A stretch of DNA of 64,000 bases. Origin: Myxococcales bacterium (GTDB lineage: Bacteria; Myxococcota; Myxococcia; Myxococcales; JAKAPL01). Numbering within the stretch: the first letter of the stretch is position 1; the number at the start of each line of letters is the position of its first letter. The stretch covers positions 1 to 64,000 of the forward strand of contig JAJXUD010000010.1 of assembly GCA_021783235.1 (NCBI GenBank), read 5' to 3'. The notes under the pieces are model-generated. The model saw only the letters and a program-made list of their open reading frames with translations, did not search any database and was not told the origin of the DNA. Of the stretch, positions 16,209-24,218 are shown piece by piece. The position numbers and the translations under genes were made by a program.

Positions 16209-18541
16209 GTCCAGTCTCGGATCTCGGGCAGGTCCTCGCCGTGCGCGCGGACGTAGCGCGCGTGCTCGCGCAGCTTGCCGCGGCACCAGTCGACGAGCGG
16301 CCCGGCCTGCGGATGGCCCGAGCGGTGGAGCGCCAGGATGCAGAGGTGGTAGCGGCTCATCTCGTTGAGGACCACCATGTCGAACGGCGTCGTCGTGGTC
16401 CCCTCCTCGCGGAAGCCGCGGACGTGGAACCGCTCGACGTTGGTCCTGCCGTGGAGGATCGAGTGGAGCGCCCGCTGGTAGCCGTGAAAGGCGAAGACCA
16501 CCGGGCGGGAGGCGGTGAAGAGCTCGACGAAGCGCGACTCCGGCAGGCCGTGGGGGTGGATCAGCTCGGGGTAGAGGCACATCAGGTCGACCACGTTGAC
16601 GACGCGCACGTCGAGGTCCGGGATGTGGCGGCGCAGCAGCCAGGCGGCCGCGACGGTCTCGAGCGTCGGGATGTCGCCCGCGCAGCCGAGGACGACGTCG
16701 GGCTCGCGGCCGCTCCTCTCGTGGCCGGCCCAGGGCCAGGTCGACGCGCCGTCCTCGCAGTGGCGGATCGCCTGCTCCATCGAGAGCCACTGGAGCTGCG
16801 GCTGCTTGTCGATGACGACGAGGTTCACGTAGCCCTTGCTGCGCAGGCAGTGGTCCGCGACCGAGAGCAGGCTGTTCGCGTCGGGCGGCAGGTAGATGCG
16901 GGCGACCTTCCCCTTCTTGCTGAGCAGGGTGTCGATGAGCCCCGGCCCCTGGTGGCTGAAGCCGTTGTGGTCGTTCCGCCAGCAGGTCGAGGTGAGCAGC
17001 ACGTTGAGCGAGGGGATCGGCGCGCGCCAGGCGAGCTTCGTGCACTCCTCGAGCCACTTCGTGTGCTGCACCGTCATCGAGGCCGAGATCATCGCGAAGG
17101 CCTCGTAGCTGACGTAGAGGCCGTGGCGCCCGGTGAGCGTGTAGCCCTCGAGGTAGCCCTCGCAGAGGTGCTCGCTCAGGACCTCCGTGACCCGCCCGTC
17201 CGGCGCGAGGTGGTCGTCGCCCGGCAGGATCGGCTCCTCGAAGGTGCGGTTCGTCGCCTCGAAGACCGCGCCGAGCCGGTTCGAGTTGGTCTCGTCCGGG
17301 CAGAAGAGGCGGAAGCGATCCGGGTTCTGGCGGAAGACGTCCCTCAGGTAGAGTCCGAGCTGCGCGGTCGACCCCGCCTGCTCGGTGGCCGGCTGGTGGA
17401 CCGGGAGGGCGTAGTCGCGAAACGGCGGCAGCTCGAGCGGCACGCTGAGCCGGCCGCCGTTGGCGCGCGGGTTCGACCCCATCCGCAGCTCGCCCTTCGG
17501 GGCGAGCGCCTGGAGCTCGGGGAGCAGGCGGCCGTCCTGGTCGAAGAGCTCCTCGGGCCGGTAGCCGCGCATCCAGGCCTCGAGCAGCGCGAGCCGATCG
17601 GGCCGCTCTCGGACCTCGGTGATCGGCACCTGGTGGGCGCGGAAGGTCCCCTCGATGGGCACGCCGTCGATCTCCTTCGGGCCGGTCCAGCCCTTCGGCG
17701 AGCGCAGCACGATGGCGGGCCAGCGCGGCCGCTCGAGCCGCGAGCCGCCCCGCGCCTCGGACTGGATGGCCCGGATCCCCGCCCAGCAGTCGTCGAGCGC
17801 GGCCGCGAAGGCCCGGTGCATCGCCATCGGCTCGTCGCCCTCGACGAAGTGGACCGCGAAGCCCTGGCTCTCGATCAGCCTCTGGACGTCGCCGTCCTCG
17901 GCGCGGCCGAGCACGGTCGGCCCCGAGATCTTGTAGCCGTTCAGGTGGAGGATCGGCAGCACCGCGCCGTCGCGGGCCGGGTCGAGGAACTGGACCGACT
18001 TCCAGGAGCCGGCGAGCGGCCCCGTCTCGGCCTCGCCGTCGCCCACCAGCGCGACCGCGAGCAGGTCGGGGGCGTCGAAGACCGCGCCGAAGGCGTGCGC
18101 CAGCACGTAGCCGAGCTCGCCGCCCTCGTGGATCGACCCGGGCGTCGGCGCGCTCACGTGGCTCGGGATGCCGCCCGGCGTCGAGAACTGGCGGCAGAGC
18201 AGCCGCAGCCCGGCGACGTCGCGGGAGACCTCGGGGTAGACCTCCGAGTAGCTCCCCTCGAGGTAGACGTTCGCGACGACCGCGGGCCCCCCGTGGCCCG
18301 GACCCGACAGGAAGATCGCGCTCGCCCCGGTGTCCTGGATGAGCCGGTTCAGGTGGGCGTAGACGAAGCTCTGGCCGGGGGAGGTGCCCCAGTGGCCGAG
18401 CAGCCGCGGCTTGATGTGCTCGGGCCGGAGCGGCTCGCGCAGGAGGGGGTTGTCCCAGAGGTAGATCTGGCCGACGGTGAGGTAGTTGGCGGCGCGCCAG
18501 TAACGGTCGAGGCGCTCCAGGCGGGCGGGGTCGAGGGGCAT
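16190..18541 (-). CDS. xfp: Phosphoketolase (xylulose-5-P/fructose-6-P)
   Basis: 783-residue thiamine-diphosphate enzyme that cleaves xylulose 5-phosphate or fructose 6-phosphate to acetyl phosphate and a triose or tetrose phosphate. Family signatures: RAANYLTVGQIYLWDNP, RLLGHWGTSPG, HVSAPTPGSIHEGGELGY, VGDGEAETGPLAGSWKS (ThDP-binding GDGxxE), SYEAFAMI, WRNDHNGFSHQGPG and GYQRALHS. The start ATG 18541 (MPLDPARL) has GGGAG 7 nt upstream and matches the family N-terminus better than the in-frame ATG 12 codons further up, whose bases also form a GCTAGCTT box. It is followed directly, with overlap, by ackA. The pair gives a bifid-shunt or heterofermentative-type route. Confidence 0.95.
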   Translation of the reverse strand: MPLDPARLERLDRYWRAANYLTVGQIYLWDNPLLREPLRPEHIKPRLLGHWGTSPGQSFVYAHLNRLIQDTGASAIFLSGPGHGGPAVVANVYLEGSYSEVYPEVSRDVAGLRLLCRQFSTPGGIPSHVSAPTPGSIHEGGELGYVLAHAFGAVFDAPDLLAVALVGDGEAETGPLAGSWKSVQFLDPARDGAVLPILHLNGYKISGPTVLGRAEDGDVQRLIESQGFAVHFVEGDEPMAMHRAFAAALDDCWAGIRAIQSEARGGSRLERPRWPAIVLRSPKGWTGPKEIDGVPIEGTFRAHQVPITEVRERPDRLALLEAWMRGYRPEELFDQDGRLLPELQALAPKGELRMGSNPRANGGRLSVPLELPPFRDYALPVHQPATEQAGSTAQLGLYLRDVFRQNPDRFRLFCPDETNSNRLGAVFEATNRTFEEPILPGDDHLAPDGRVTEVLSEHLCEGYLEGYTLTGRHGLYVSYEAFAMISASMTVQHTKWLEECTKLAWRAPIPSLNVLLTSTCWRNDHNGFSHQGPGLIDTLLSKKGKVARIYLPPDANSLLSVADHCLRSKGYVNLVVIDKQPQLQWLSMEQAIRHCEDGASTWPWAGHERSGREPDVVLGCAGDIPTLETVAAAWLLRRHIPDLDVRVVNVVDLMCLYPELIHPHGLPESRFVELFTASRPVVFAFHGYQRALHSILHGRTNVERFHVRGFREEGTTTTPFDMVVLNEMSRYHLCILALHRSGHPQAGPLVDWCRGKLREHARYVRAHGEDLPEIRDWTWTATA

Positions 18542-18593
18542 CGCGGGTCTCCCGAAGGGCCCCGCGAAGCTAGCCATCCCCCGGGCGGCTCGC

Positions 18594-19451
18594 CTACCGC
18601 GTCGCCGCCGTCGGCGCGGGCAGCGGGTCGAACCGCTCGAACGGCTGGTCGAAGTAGTCGCGCAGGGTCTTCGACATGATCGCCGCGTGGACGCCGTCGA
18701 CGATCCGGTGGTCGAAGGTGGCGTTGACCTTCATGGTCCGCCCCACGACGATCCGGCCGTCCTGGACGACCGGGCTCTCGCGGACCGCGCCCGCCGCGAG
18801 CAGGATCGGCACTCGCGAGTAGGGGACCAGCGGGACGTAGGCCTGATCGAGGCCGAGCGAGCCGATGTTCGTGATCATGACGCTGCCGAAGCCGTCCTTC
18901 GGCAGGCCGGCCCAGCGCAGGTCCAGGTTCAGCGTGTAGAGGAGGAGGCCGAGCAGCCAGACGAAGGGGCGCAGGAGCAGGTAGGGGACCTTGTGCAACG
19001 CCGAGCGGGCCTTCTCGAGCTCGGGGTCCTTGCGGGCGCGGACCTGGGCGACGCGGGCCTCCACCTCGTCGACGATCTGGACGAGCGACTTCTGGTCGGC
19101 CTCGTGCACGACGATGCCCGAGAGGTCGATCTTCTCCTCGCCCTCGTCGGTCATCGCGACCTGCATGAAGATGGCGACGTCGCGCCGCAGCCAGATCCGG
19201 TTGAAGCGGAGGATGGCGTTGGCGTCGGGCATGCGCGCCAGCACGCCCGCCGCCGCCTTCGCGAGCAGGTGGGTGACCGTCAGCCGCTTGCCCGTCGCGC
19301 GGCGGAAGGCCTCGAGGTACTCGAGCGCCCGGTCCATGCGCAGCTCGATCGTGCCGTAGACCGACGGATCGCCGACGGTCCGCCAGGTGCCGAGGGCCGC
19401 CCGGCGAAAGCTCGACAGCTCGGTCTTCGGCGTCAGCTCGAGGTTGGGCAT
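18594..19451 (-). CDS. Stand-alone 2-oxoacid dehydrogenase-type acyltransferase domain
   Basis: 285 residues matching only the catalytic (chloramphenicol-acetyltransferase-like) domain of E2 proteins. Blocks: LTVTHLLAKAAAGVLARMPDANA, then the active-site motif FDHRIVDGVHAA (HxxxDG, catalytic His and Asp) near residue 250. No lipoyl or E3/E1-binding domain is present, and a strongly hydrophobic stretch (LLLRPFVWLLGLLLYTLNLDL, about 155-175) is inserted between the two halves. It cannot replace a normal E2 core with swinging arm; it may act on another acyl carrier or scaffold a complex. GGAGGGG lies just before the ATG. It sits upstream of xfp-ackA on the same strand with a 52-bp gap, so co-transcription with acetyl-phosphate metabolism is likely. 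Confidence 0.8.
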   Translation of the reverse strand: MPNLELTPKTELSSFRRAALGTWRTVGDPSVYGTIELRMDRALEYLEAFRRATGKRLTVTHLLAKAAAGVLARMPDANAILRFNRIWLRRDVAIFMQVAMTDEGEEKIDLSGIVVHEADQKSLVQIVDEVEARVAQVRARKDPELEKARSALHKVPYLLLRPFVWLLGLLLYTLNLDLRWAGLPKDGFGSVMITNIGSLGLDQAYVPLVPYSRVPILLAAGAVRESPVVQDGRIVVGRTMKVNATFDHRIVDGVHAAIMSKTLRDYFDQPFERFDPLPAPTAATR

Positions 19452-19514
19452 GGGGCCCCTCCGGTGGCGACTCTACCAGCTCGCCGGGCCGAGGGGCCTC
19501 GGGCGTCGGCCCGG

Positions 19515-20009
19515 CTACGGGTAGCCGCCGCTCGAGCTGCCTCCGCCGCTGGTCGACCCCGCGGAGCTGGAGCCGCCCGTGGTCGACCCTCCAGTGGTGG
19601 AGCCGCCGGAGGTCGAGCCGCCACTCGCGCCGCCCGGCTGCGCCGTGATCGTGCCGGTCATCCCCATCGCGTAGTGGATGCGGCAGAAGTACGGGTAGGT
19701 CCCGGGGCTCGAGAACGTGTACGTGAAGGTCTCCCCGGAGTGCAGCAGCTGGTCGAACTTCCCGTCCGGCTGGCCCGGTGGCCCGCTCGTGACCGTGTGG
19801 TCGAAGGGGTCGTCGTTCGTCCAGGTCACCTTCTGCCCCGCCGAGACCCGCGCCGTCTGCGGCAGGAAGGCGATCCCCTTGAGCGCCACCTGGTAGGCTC
19901 CGTTCGAGACGGTGCCGCCGCTCGTCGTCCCCGACGTCGAGTTCGCCCCGTAGCCGCAGCCGAGCGCGAAGAGCGCCGCCGCCCCCACCCCTGCCAGTCG
20001 TCCGAGCAT
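19515..20009 (-). CDS. Cupredoxin-domain lipoprotein
   Basis: 164 residues. Lipobox LFALGC (Cys18 lipidated). The core is a plastocyanin/azurin-like copper domain: GIAFLPQTARVSAGQKVTWTN, then ligand His71 (DHTV), Cys109 and His112 (YFCRIH), Met115/Met117, a type-1 copper site pattern. The last 40 residues are a low-complexity Gly/Ser/Thr tail (repeats of GGST). Role inferred: periplasmic or surface electron carrier or copper binder, tethered to a membrane. The ATG at 20009 has GAGGGGG upstream, which decides it over an in-frame extension that reads back into the tRNA-derived repeat. No oxidase genes adjoin it. Confidence 0.88.
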   Translation of the reverse strand: MLGRLAGVGAAALFALGCGYGANSTSGTTSGGTVSNGAYQVALKGIAFLPQTARVSAGQKVTWTNDDPFDHTVTSGPPGQPDGKFDQLLHSGETFTYTFSSPGTYPYFCRIHYAMGMTGTITAQPGGASGGSTSGGSTTGGSTTGGSSSAGSTSGGGSSSGGYP

Positions 20010-20100
20010 CGTGTACGCCCCCTCTCGATCAGGGGGAAATACGAGCCATCCCGGAGCCGCCCGGCAAGTGGCCCCCGCCGCCACGAAAACCGCAAGATTC

Positions 20101-20144
20101 GGTGCCCAGGGGCGGAATCGAACCACCGACACGAGGATTTTCAG
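20101..20144. repeat. att copy distal to the tRNA (44-bp direct repeat)
   Basis: Identical over 44 bp to 21396-21439, the 3' part of tRNA-Phe from the discriminator/CCA region through the anticodon. Here the rest of the tRNA is missing (the sequence diverges after 20144), so this is a displaced tRNA end, the usual mark of tyrosine-recombinase integration. Confidence 0.85.
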
Positions 20145-20309
20145 CCCGTGACTGGGTGCTGCCAACCCCGCGTCCTTCCAAGCCAAGGCGACCCCCGCAC
20201 CGTAGCGGGGACAGGGCGGGGACAAGTCATCTACCTGGACGACTTGGCGAAGCCCCGGCTGACGCCCCCGAGAACGAAACCTCGCACGGGAAGGGTCATA
20301 GTTCGTCGG

Positions 20310-20315
20310 TAGGGT
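20310..20315 (+). promoter_or_regulatory. -10 box TAGGGT before the toxin
   Basis: Ends 9 nt before ATG 20325; no Shine-Dalgarno. Same layout as host genes, although this lies inside the imported element. Confidence 0.4.
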
Positions 20316-20324
20316 TCCGTACCG

Positions 20325-20729
20325 ATGCCCATGCCACCCTACGACATCGAGTTCTACGAGGACGAGAACGGCGATCAGCCTGTGAGGCGATGGCTTCGGG
20401 AGGAGCTGACGCCGCGCAAGCGCCGCGCCCTCGGCTACGCGATGCTGGAGGTTCTCCAGCACCTGGGCATCGGGGTCTGCGGGACGGAGTTCGGCAGGCA
20501 GCTCGGAGGTGGGCTCTTCGAGTTCCGGCTGCGGCGTGACCTGGCGGACATTCTCGGGAAGGGTGGCGAGGAGAAGGTTCTGCTTCGCGTCTTCTGCCAT
20601 GCCCACGGTCGGAGACTCGTCCTGCTCCTCGGCGGCTACGACAAGGGTGAAGACACGAGCGCCAAGCGCCAGGAGGCAGAGATAGCCCTGGCTCGCAAGC
20701 GCCTGGCGGACTGGAAGCGCCGCACTTGA
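20325..20729 (+). CDS. HigB/Gp49-like toxin
   Basis: 134 residues of the RelE/HigB superfamily, phage-derived Gp49-like branch: YDIEFYEDENGDQPVRRWL at the start, GGGLFEFRLRR in the middle, KVLLRVFCHAHGRRLVLLLGGYDKG, then the basic helix with AEIALARKRLADW. Family members are ribosome-dependent mRNA nucleases held inactive by an HTH antitoxin. A downstream HTH gene 31 nt away completes the toxin-first order typical of higBA. The start may be ATG 20325 or ATG 20331; the TAGGGT box favours 20325. It lies within the tRNA-Phe element. Confidence 0.85.
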   Translation: MPMPPYDIEFYEDENGDQPVRRWLREELTPRKRRALGYAMLEVLQHLGIGVCGTEFGRQLGGGLFEFRLRRDLADILGKGGEEKVLLRVFCHAHGRRLVLLLGGYDKGEDTSAKRQEAEIALARKRLADWKRRT

Positions 20730-20755
20730 CGGCTGATGGGCTAAAGCACATATTG
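20727..20755 (+). promoter_or_regulatory. Possible internal promoter before the antitoxin
   Basis: TTGACG (from 20727) and CATATT with a 17-bp spacer lie between toxin stop and antitoxin start, in the only AT-rich patch nearby. A separate antitoxin promoter would keep antitoxin in excess. Confidence 0.4.
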
Positions 20756-20760
20756 AAGAC

Positions 20761-21120
20761 ATGGGACGCAGCTTCACCGAGTTCACGCGTGAGGTCGAGC
20801 GGGAGACCCGCAAGGAAGGAGCGGCGGCGGTCGCCGAAGCGGAAGCCTTTCGCACCCACTTCCAACTCGCCCGCGAGTTCATCGAGCGCCGCCAGGCGCT
20901 CGGGCTGACCCAACGCCAGCTCGCGGAGAAGTCGGGCGTCCAGCAGAGCGAGATCAGCCGCATCGAGGGTGGAAACGCGAACCCGACTCTTCAGACGGTC
21001 CAGGTCTTGGCTCGCAGCCTGGGGGCGGAGGTCCACCTCGTGCAGCGGCAAGGAAAGGCTGGAAGAGCGCTCGTGGTCAGACGGCGGGCGGCTGGGGCTG
21101 GGCGGAGACGAAGCCGGTAG
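20761..21120 (+). CDS. HigA-like XRE-family antitoxin
   Basis: 119 residues. Central helix-turn-helix: RQALGLTQRQLAEKSGVQQ then SEISRIEGGNANPTLQTV, the Cro/C1 pattern of HigA-type antitoxins, followed by LARSLGAEVHLV. The N-terminal 45 residues are helical and charged; the C-terminus is Arg-rich (RRRAAGAGRRRSR), which may reflect decay or DNA contact. It should neutralise the preceding toxin and repress the pair. It is 31 nt downstream of the toxin. Confidence 0.88.
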   Translation: MGRSFTEFTREVERETRKEGAAAVAEAEAFRTHFQLAREFIERRQALGLTQRQLAEKSGVQQSEISRIEGGNANPTLQTVQVLARSLGAEVHLVQRQGKAGRALVVRRRAAGAGRRRSR

Positions 21121-21221
21121 GAGTCGTCAGTGGGAAGAGTCCTTCGTTCCAGGCGGTCTCCAACGCCTGCCGATTACGAAATTCTCGGTGCAACCCTCTA
21201 GCCTGCACCGCGAGGAGCCCA

Positions 21222-21394
21222 GACTTTCTCGGCTATGCCCTGCAATACGGGCAAGGTGAGGGTGGGCGGCTCTTCCGCCCGTGGAGCAACGTGCGGCACG
21301 ACCTCGACAAGGCATGCAAGAAGGCGGGCATCCCGCACTGCTCCACTCGGCGAACTCCCCGGACTCTCGCGTGCGCGAGAATATCCAGGGAGTT

Positions 21395-21395
<1 letters not shown>
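21222..21395 (+). pseudogene. Tyrosine recombinase (integrase) remnant
   Basis: A frame without its own start reads DFLGYALQYGQ, then GGRLFRPWSNVRHDLDKACK and KAGIPHCS, the family pattern just before the conserved arginine-bearing NDLRRTFA block of phage-type integrases. That block is here degraded to TRRTPRTLA, and the frame runs into the tRNA 3' end without the catalytic tyrosine. It is the expected position for an integrase beside its attachment site. Only about 58 codons remain. Confidence 0.7.
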
Positions 21396-21470
<75 letters not shown>

Positions 21471-21614
21471 GAGAAGCGGGCTGCTGTATGCCTTGGAAGG
21501 GCGCTTCGGTCAAGAAGCGGAGCGGGCGGCGGAGGGTGGGCGGCCCGGGTGCCGTTCGGGCGGTTGCCGATGCGGCTCGGCGGACCTATCTCCACTTCGT
21601 TTCGGAGGGCGCCC

Positions 21615-21905
21615 ATGGAATGCACTCACCTCGACCAGATCCGCACGACGACGGCCCGCACCGACGGTTGCGAAGAGTGCATCGCGACGGGAGGGAAGTG
21701 GGTCCAGCTCCGGCTGTGCCTCGCCTGCGGCCACGTCGGCTGCTGCGACTCCTCGCCGGGCCGCCACGGGACGAAGCACTTCGAGGAGACCGGTCACCCC
21801 ATCATGCGCGAGTACCCGAACGCGAGCTGGGGCTGGTGCTACGTGGACAAGGAGAAGCTGCCGGCGACGGTCGTCTCGGGAGCCGAGGAGCCGGCCTACT
21901 TCTGA
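21615..21905 (+). CDS. UBP-type zinc-finger protein
   Basis: 96 residues, essentially a single ZnF-UBP domain. Ligands visible: C3 and H5 at the start (MECTHLDQI), CEEC, then LCLACGHVGCCDSSPGRHGTKHFEETGHPIM with the Cys/His set and the GRHGTKHFxETGHP signature. In eukaryotes this domain binds the free C-terminus of ubiquitin; bacterial single-domain copies have no known ubiquitin partner, so the role is open. GGAGG lies 7 nt before ATG 21615. The last 10 bp overlap the 3' end of the convergent methyltransferase. Confidence 0.9.
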   Translation: MECTHLDQIRTTTARTDGCEECIATGGKWVQLRLCLACGHVGCCDSSPGRHGTKHFEETGHPIMREYPNASWGWCYVDKEKLPATVVSGAEEPAYF

Positions 21906-23074
21906 TCCCGGACGCCCAGCGCGTAGAGGGTGGTCGTCTCGCGCGCCCGGAGCGATCGGAGCGGGTCGCGCTCGTCCGTCGTCCGCCGGTGATCGGGGGA
22001 GGTCGAGCGCCTCCATCGGATCTCGAGGCCGGCCCGCGCGAGCTCGTCTCCGAGCCAGTCGGCCGGCCGGAGCGAGAGCAGCTCGGCGAGGTCGCCGAGG
22101 AGGAGCCAGCCCTCCCCGCCGGGCGCCAGCCGCTCCGGCAGCCCCGCGATGAAGCGGCGGAGGAGCTCGCCCCCGGGATCGAACACCGCCCGGTCGAGCG
22201 CCGTGCGCGGCACGTCCGGGATCCAGGGGGGATTGCAGACGACGAGGTCGGCGCGGCCGTCCGGGAAGAGATCGCGCTCCTCGACGCGGAAGCGATCCTG
22301 CAGGCCGAGCCGCGCGGCGTTGTCGCGGGCGCAGGCGACGGCGCGCGGCTCGCGGTCGGTGGCGACGGCGCTCGCGGCGCCGCGCTCGAGCAGCACGAAG
22401 GCGAGCACGCCGGTCCCGGTGCCGACGTCGAAGATCCGTCTCCCCGTGGGGGGCGGCGCCTCGAGGATGAGCCGAACGTACTCCGAGCGGGTGGGGGTGT
22501 AGACGCCGTAGCGGGGCACGAGCGGCCGCGACAGGCCGGGGACGGCGAGCCCCTTGCGGCTCCATTCGGCGGCCCCGAGCGCGCCGAGGAGCGTCGGGAT
22601 CGAGAGGACGACGGGGAGGCCGGGCCACGGCCCCCAGGCGAGCTCGCACGCCTCGCGCACGTCGGGGGCGGCGCCGAGGGCCAAGGACCAGCCGGGGCCG
22701 AGCTCGACGAGGATTCGCCCCTGGACCTCGTGCTCCCGACGGCGCTGCGCCCGCTCGGAGCGGAAGGCGTCGAGCGGGCTCGGCGAGCCCTTCTCGGGCC
22801 GCCGCCGGGCGAGCCGGCGGCCGAGGGCATCGACGAGCTGCCGGGCGTTCTTCCAGTTGCCGCGGTAGAGCAGCGAGCGGCCGCTCTTCGCGGCGCCGAG
22901 GGCGCCATCGGCGGTCGTCTGGTCGTGGGCGAGGCCGAGCGACGAGGGCGGGGGGTCGCCCGCCTCGGTCAGAAAGGCGGCCTCGCGAGCGGGCTCCCCC
23001 GGTGCTCGCAGCTCGAATCGGACGAGAGCCGCGGCGGCGGGCGCCGGGGCGACCTCCGCGGCGCCGCCGTTCAC
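21896..23074 (-). CDS. Class I methyltransferase, HemK/N5-glutamine-like core
   Basis: About 392 residues. The C-terminal half is an S-adenosylmethionine-dependent Rossmann domain: motif I FDVGTGTGVLAFVL, acidic D in ATDREPRAVACA, and motif IV VCNPPW, the (N/D)PPY/W catalytic motif of enzymes that methylate amide or amino nitrogens (PrmC, RlmG/RsmC type). The YTPTRSEYVRLIL segment before motif I fits RsmC/RlmG/PrmC relatives. The N-terminal about 200 residues are not recognised. The start GTG 23072-23074 overlaps the stop of the upstream lipoprotein gene (GTGA), giving translational coupling. The exact substrate cannot be set. Confidence 0.75.
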   Translation of the reverse strand: MNGGAAEVAPAPAAAALVRFELRAPGEPAREAAFLTEAGDPPPSSLGLAHDQTTADGALGAAKSGRSLLYRGNWKNARQLVDALGRRLARRRPEKGSPSPLDAFRSERAQRRREHEVQGRILVELGPGWSLALGAAPDVREACELAWGPWPGLPVVLSIPTLLGALGAAEWSRKGLAVPGLSRPLVPRYGVYTPTRSEYVRLILEAPPPTGRRIFDVGTGTGVLAFVLLERGAASAVATDREPRAVACARDNAARLGLQDRFRVEERDLFPDGRADLVVCNPPWIPDVPRTALDRAVFDPGGELLRRFIAGLPERLAPGGEGWLLLGDLAELLSLRPADWLGDELARAGLEIRWRRSTSPDHRRTTDERDPLRSLRARETTTLYALGVRDQK

Positions 23075-23628
23075 TGGCCGATCGCCTGGTGGAGGCTCGG
23101 GCAGCCCTTCGCGTCGAAGCTGCCCCAGAGGTGGGCGAGGCCGCTCGGCTCGGCCCCGAGCGTCGCGTCGAACTGGCCGACGGCGGTCGAATCGTCCCAG
23201 CGCAGAAGATCGATGGTCGCCTCGGCGGAGCCGCCGAGCAGCGTCGCCCCGCCGTCCGGGGCCCAGCTGAGCTCGGCGGCGCTGGCCGCCGGGGCCGCGT
23301 AGGTTCCGGCGTCGATGGCGCCGCCCTCGCCGTCCAGCCGAAGAAAGACGGCGGTGAAGGGGGGCAGCCCCTTGGGATTGCCTCCGCAGCCCCCCGAGAG
23401 GTCCCGGTCGGCGAGGACGACCTCCATGAGGGTGGGGTCGGGGCCTCCGTCGAGCCGTCGTGGGAAGCTCCAGCCGGCGAAGCGGACCGAGAACGCCGCG
23501 GGGGAGCCGCAGACGTCGTTCGGCCCCGCGTCGACGCAGGCCGGCCCCGCGTCGGCGCCACCCCTCGGGCCGCAAGCCGAGGCCGCGAGAAGGAGCGGCA
23601 GTCCGATGAATCCCGAGCGCACCTGCAC
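23071..23628 (-). CDS. Small secreted lipoprotein, unknown
   Basis: 185 residues. The signal LPLLLAASAC gives a lipobox with Cys19. The mature part has a Gly/Ala/Asp-rich start, a few cysteines (possible disulphides) and beta-rich sequence such as FLRLDGEGGAIDAGTY. No family recognised. The start is GTG 23628; a second GTG two codons later is equally possible. It is coupled (GTGA) to the methyltransferase, an odd pairing of a surface lipoprotein and a cytoplasmic enzyme. Confidence 0.65.
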   Translation of the reverse strand: MQVRSGFIGLPLLLAASACGPRGGADAGPACVDAGPNDVCGSPAAFSVRFAGWSFPRRLDGGPDPTLMEVVLADRDLSGGCGGNPKGLPPFTAVFLRLDGEGGAIDAGTYAAPAASAAELSWAPDGGATLLGGSAEATIDLLRWDDSTAVGQFDATLGAEPSGLAHLWGSFDAKGCPSLHQAIGQ

Positions 23629-23704
23629 GTTGTTACCACGAAACGCATCCGCCGACCCGGGGGGCTGGTAGACTCCGGGGCGTCACCGCGTCCAGGGGAG
23701 CTCC

Positions 23705-24154
23705 ATGCGAAAGTGGATCGTCAATCTGGCCGTCGTCTCGGCGCTCGGCTGCGCGCCCGTCGTCGTCGTCCCGGTCACGCCGCCCGAGGCAATGGAGCAG
23801 TGGGCCCAGCTCCATCCGGCCGGAGCGCAGGCGCTCGGCGTCTGGGTTCGCAACCACCCGGGGGCCGCGAGCTGGCTCTTCGACTGGGACGGCGCCCACT
23901 CCGAGGGGACCCACGAACTCATCAGCTGGGCCATCTACCACCCGGGAGCGGGGGTCCCGATCTTCGTCTCGACCCATCCCGGCTGGTCGGTCTTCGACCA
24001 GTTCGCGATGGCGCACCAGCCGGCGGTCTGGGCGTTCTTCATGTGGGCCCGCCAGTTCCCGGGGGACGCGCAGCGGCTCGCCGACCACCCGAGGGGTCTC
24101 TGGTGGGCAGGCCACCACCTCTACGCCGCCGACGCCCAGATGCTCGGACAGTGA
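23705..24154 (+). CDS. Lipoprotein with repeated HP/aromatic motif
   Basis: 149 residues. Short signal with lipobox SALGC (Cys16). The mature region repeats a pattern of His-Pro followed within a few residues by Trp or Phe: LHPAGAQALGVW, NHPGAASWLF, YHPGAGVPIF, THPGWSVF, HQPAVWAFF, DHPRGLWW, about one every 20 residues. No family recognised. GGGAG lies just before ATG 23705, and TAGACT (23669-23674) is a plausible -10. It ends 64 bp before boxC, but boxC has its own promoter-like box. Confidence 0.7.
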   Translation: MRKWIVNLAVVSALGCAPVVVVPVTPPEAMEQWAQLHPAGAQALGVWVRNHPGAASWLFDWDGAHSEGTHELISWAIYHPGAGVPIFVSTHPGWSVFDQFAMAHQPAVWAFFMWARQFPGDAQRLADHPRGLWWAGHHLYAADAQMLGQ

Positions 24155-24202
24155 CGGCGCCGTCCGGGCGGCCGGGGGGCTAGGCGGACCCGGGCCGAAT
24201 GC

Positions 24203-24208
24203 GATAAT
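24203..24208 (+). promoter_or_regulatory. -10 box GATAAT for boxC
   Basis: GATAAT ends 10 nt before ATG 24219 with no Shine-Dalgarno; the box is close to the full sigma70 consensus. Confidence 0.5.
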
Positions 24209-24218
24209 CAATGCGCCC

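Noticed and set aside
20102-20539. ORF beginning GGIEPPTRGFS, and a sister ORF reading GAESNHRHEDFQ
   Set aside because: These peptides are translations of the tRNA-Phe-derived repeat, a well-known annotation artefact; no ribosome site or domain supports them.
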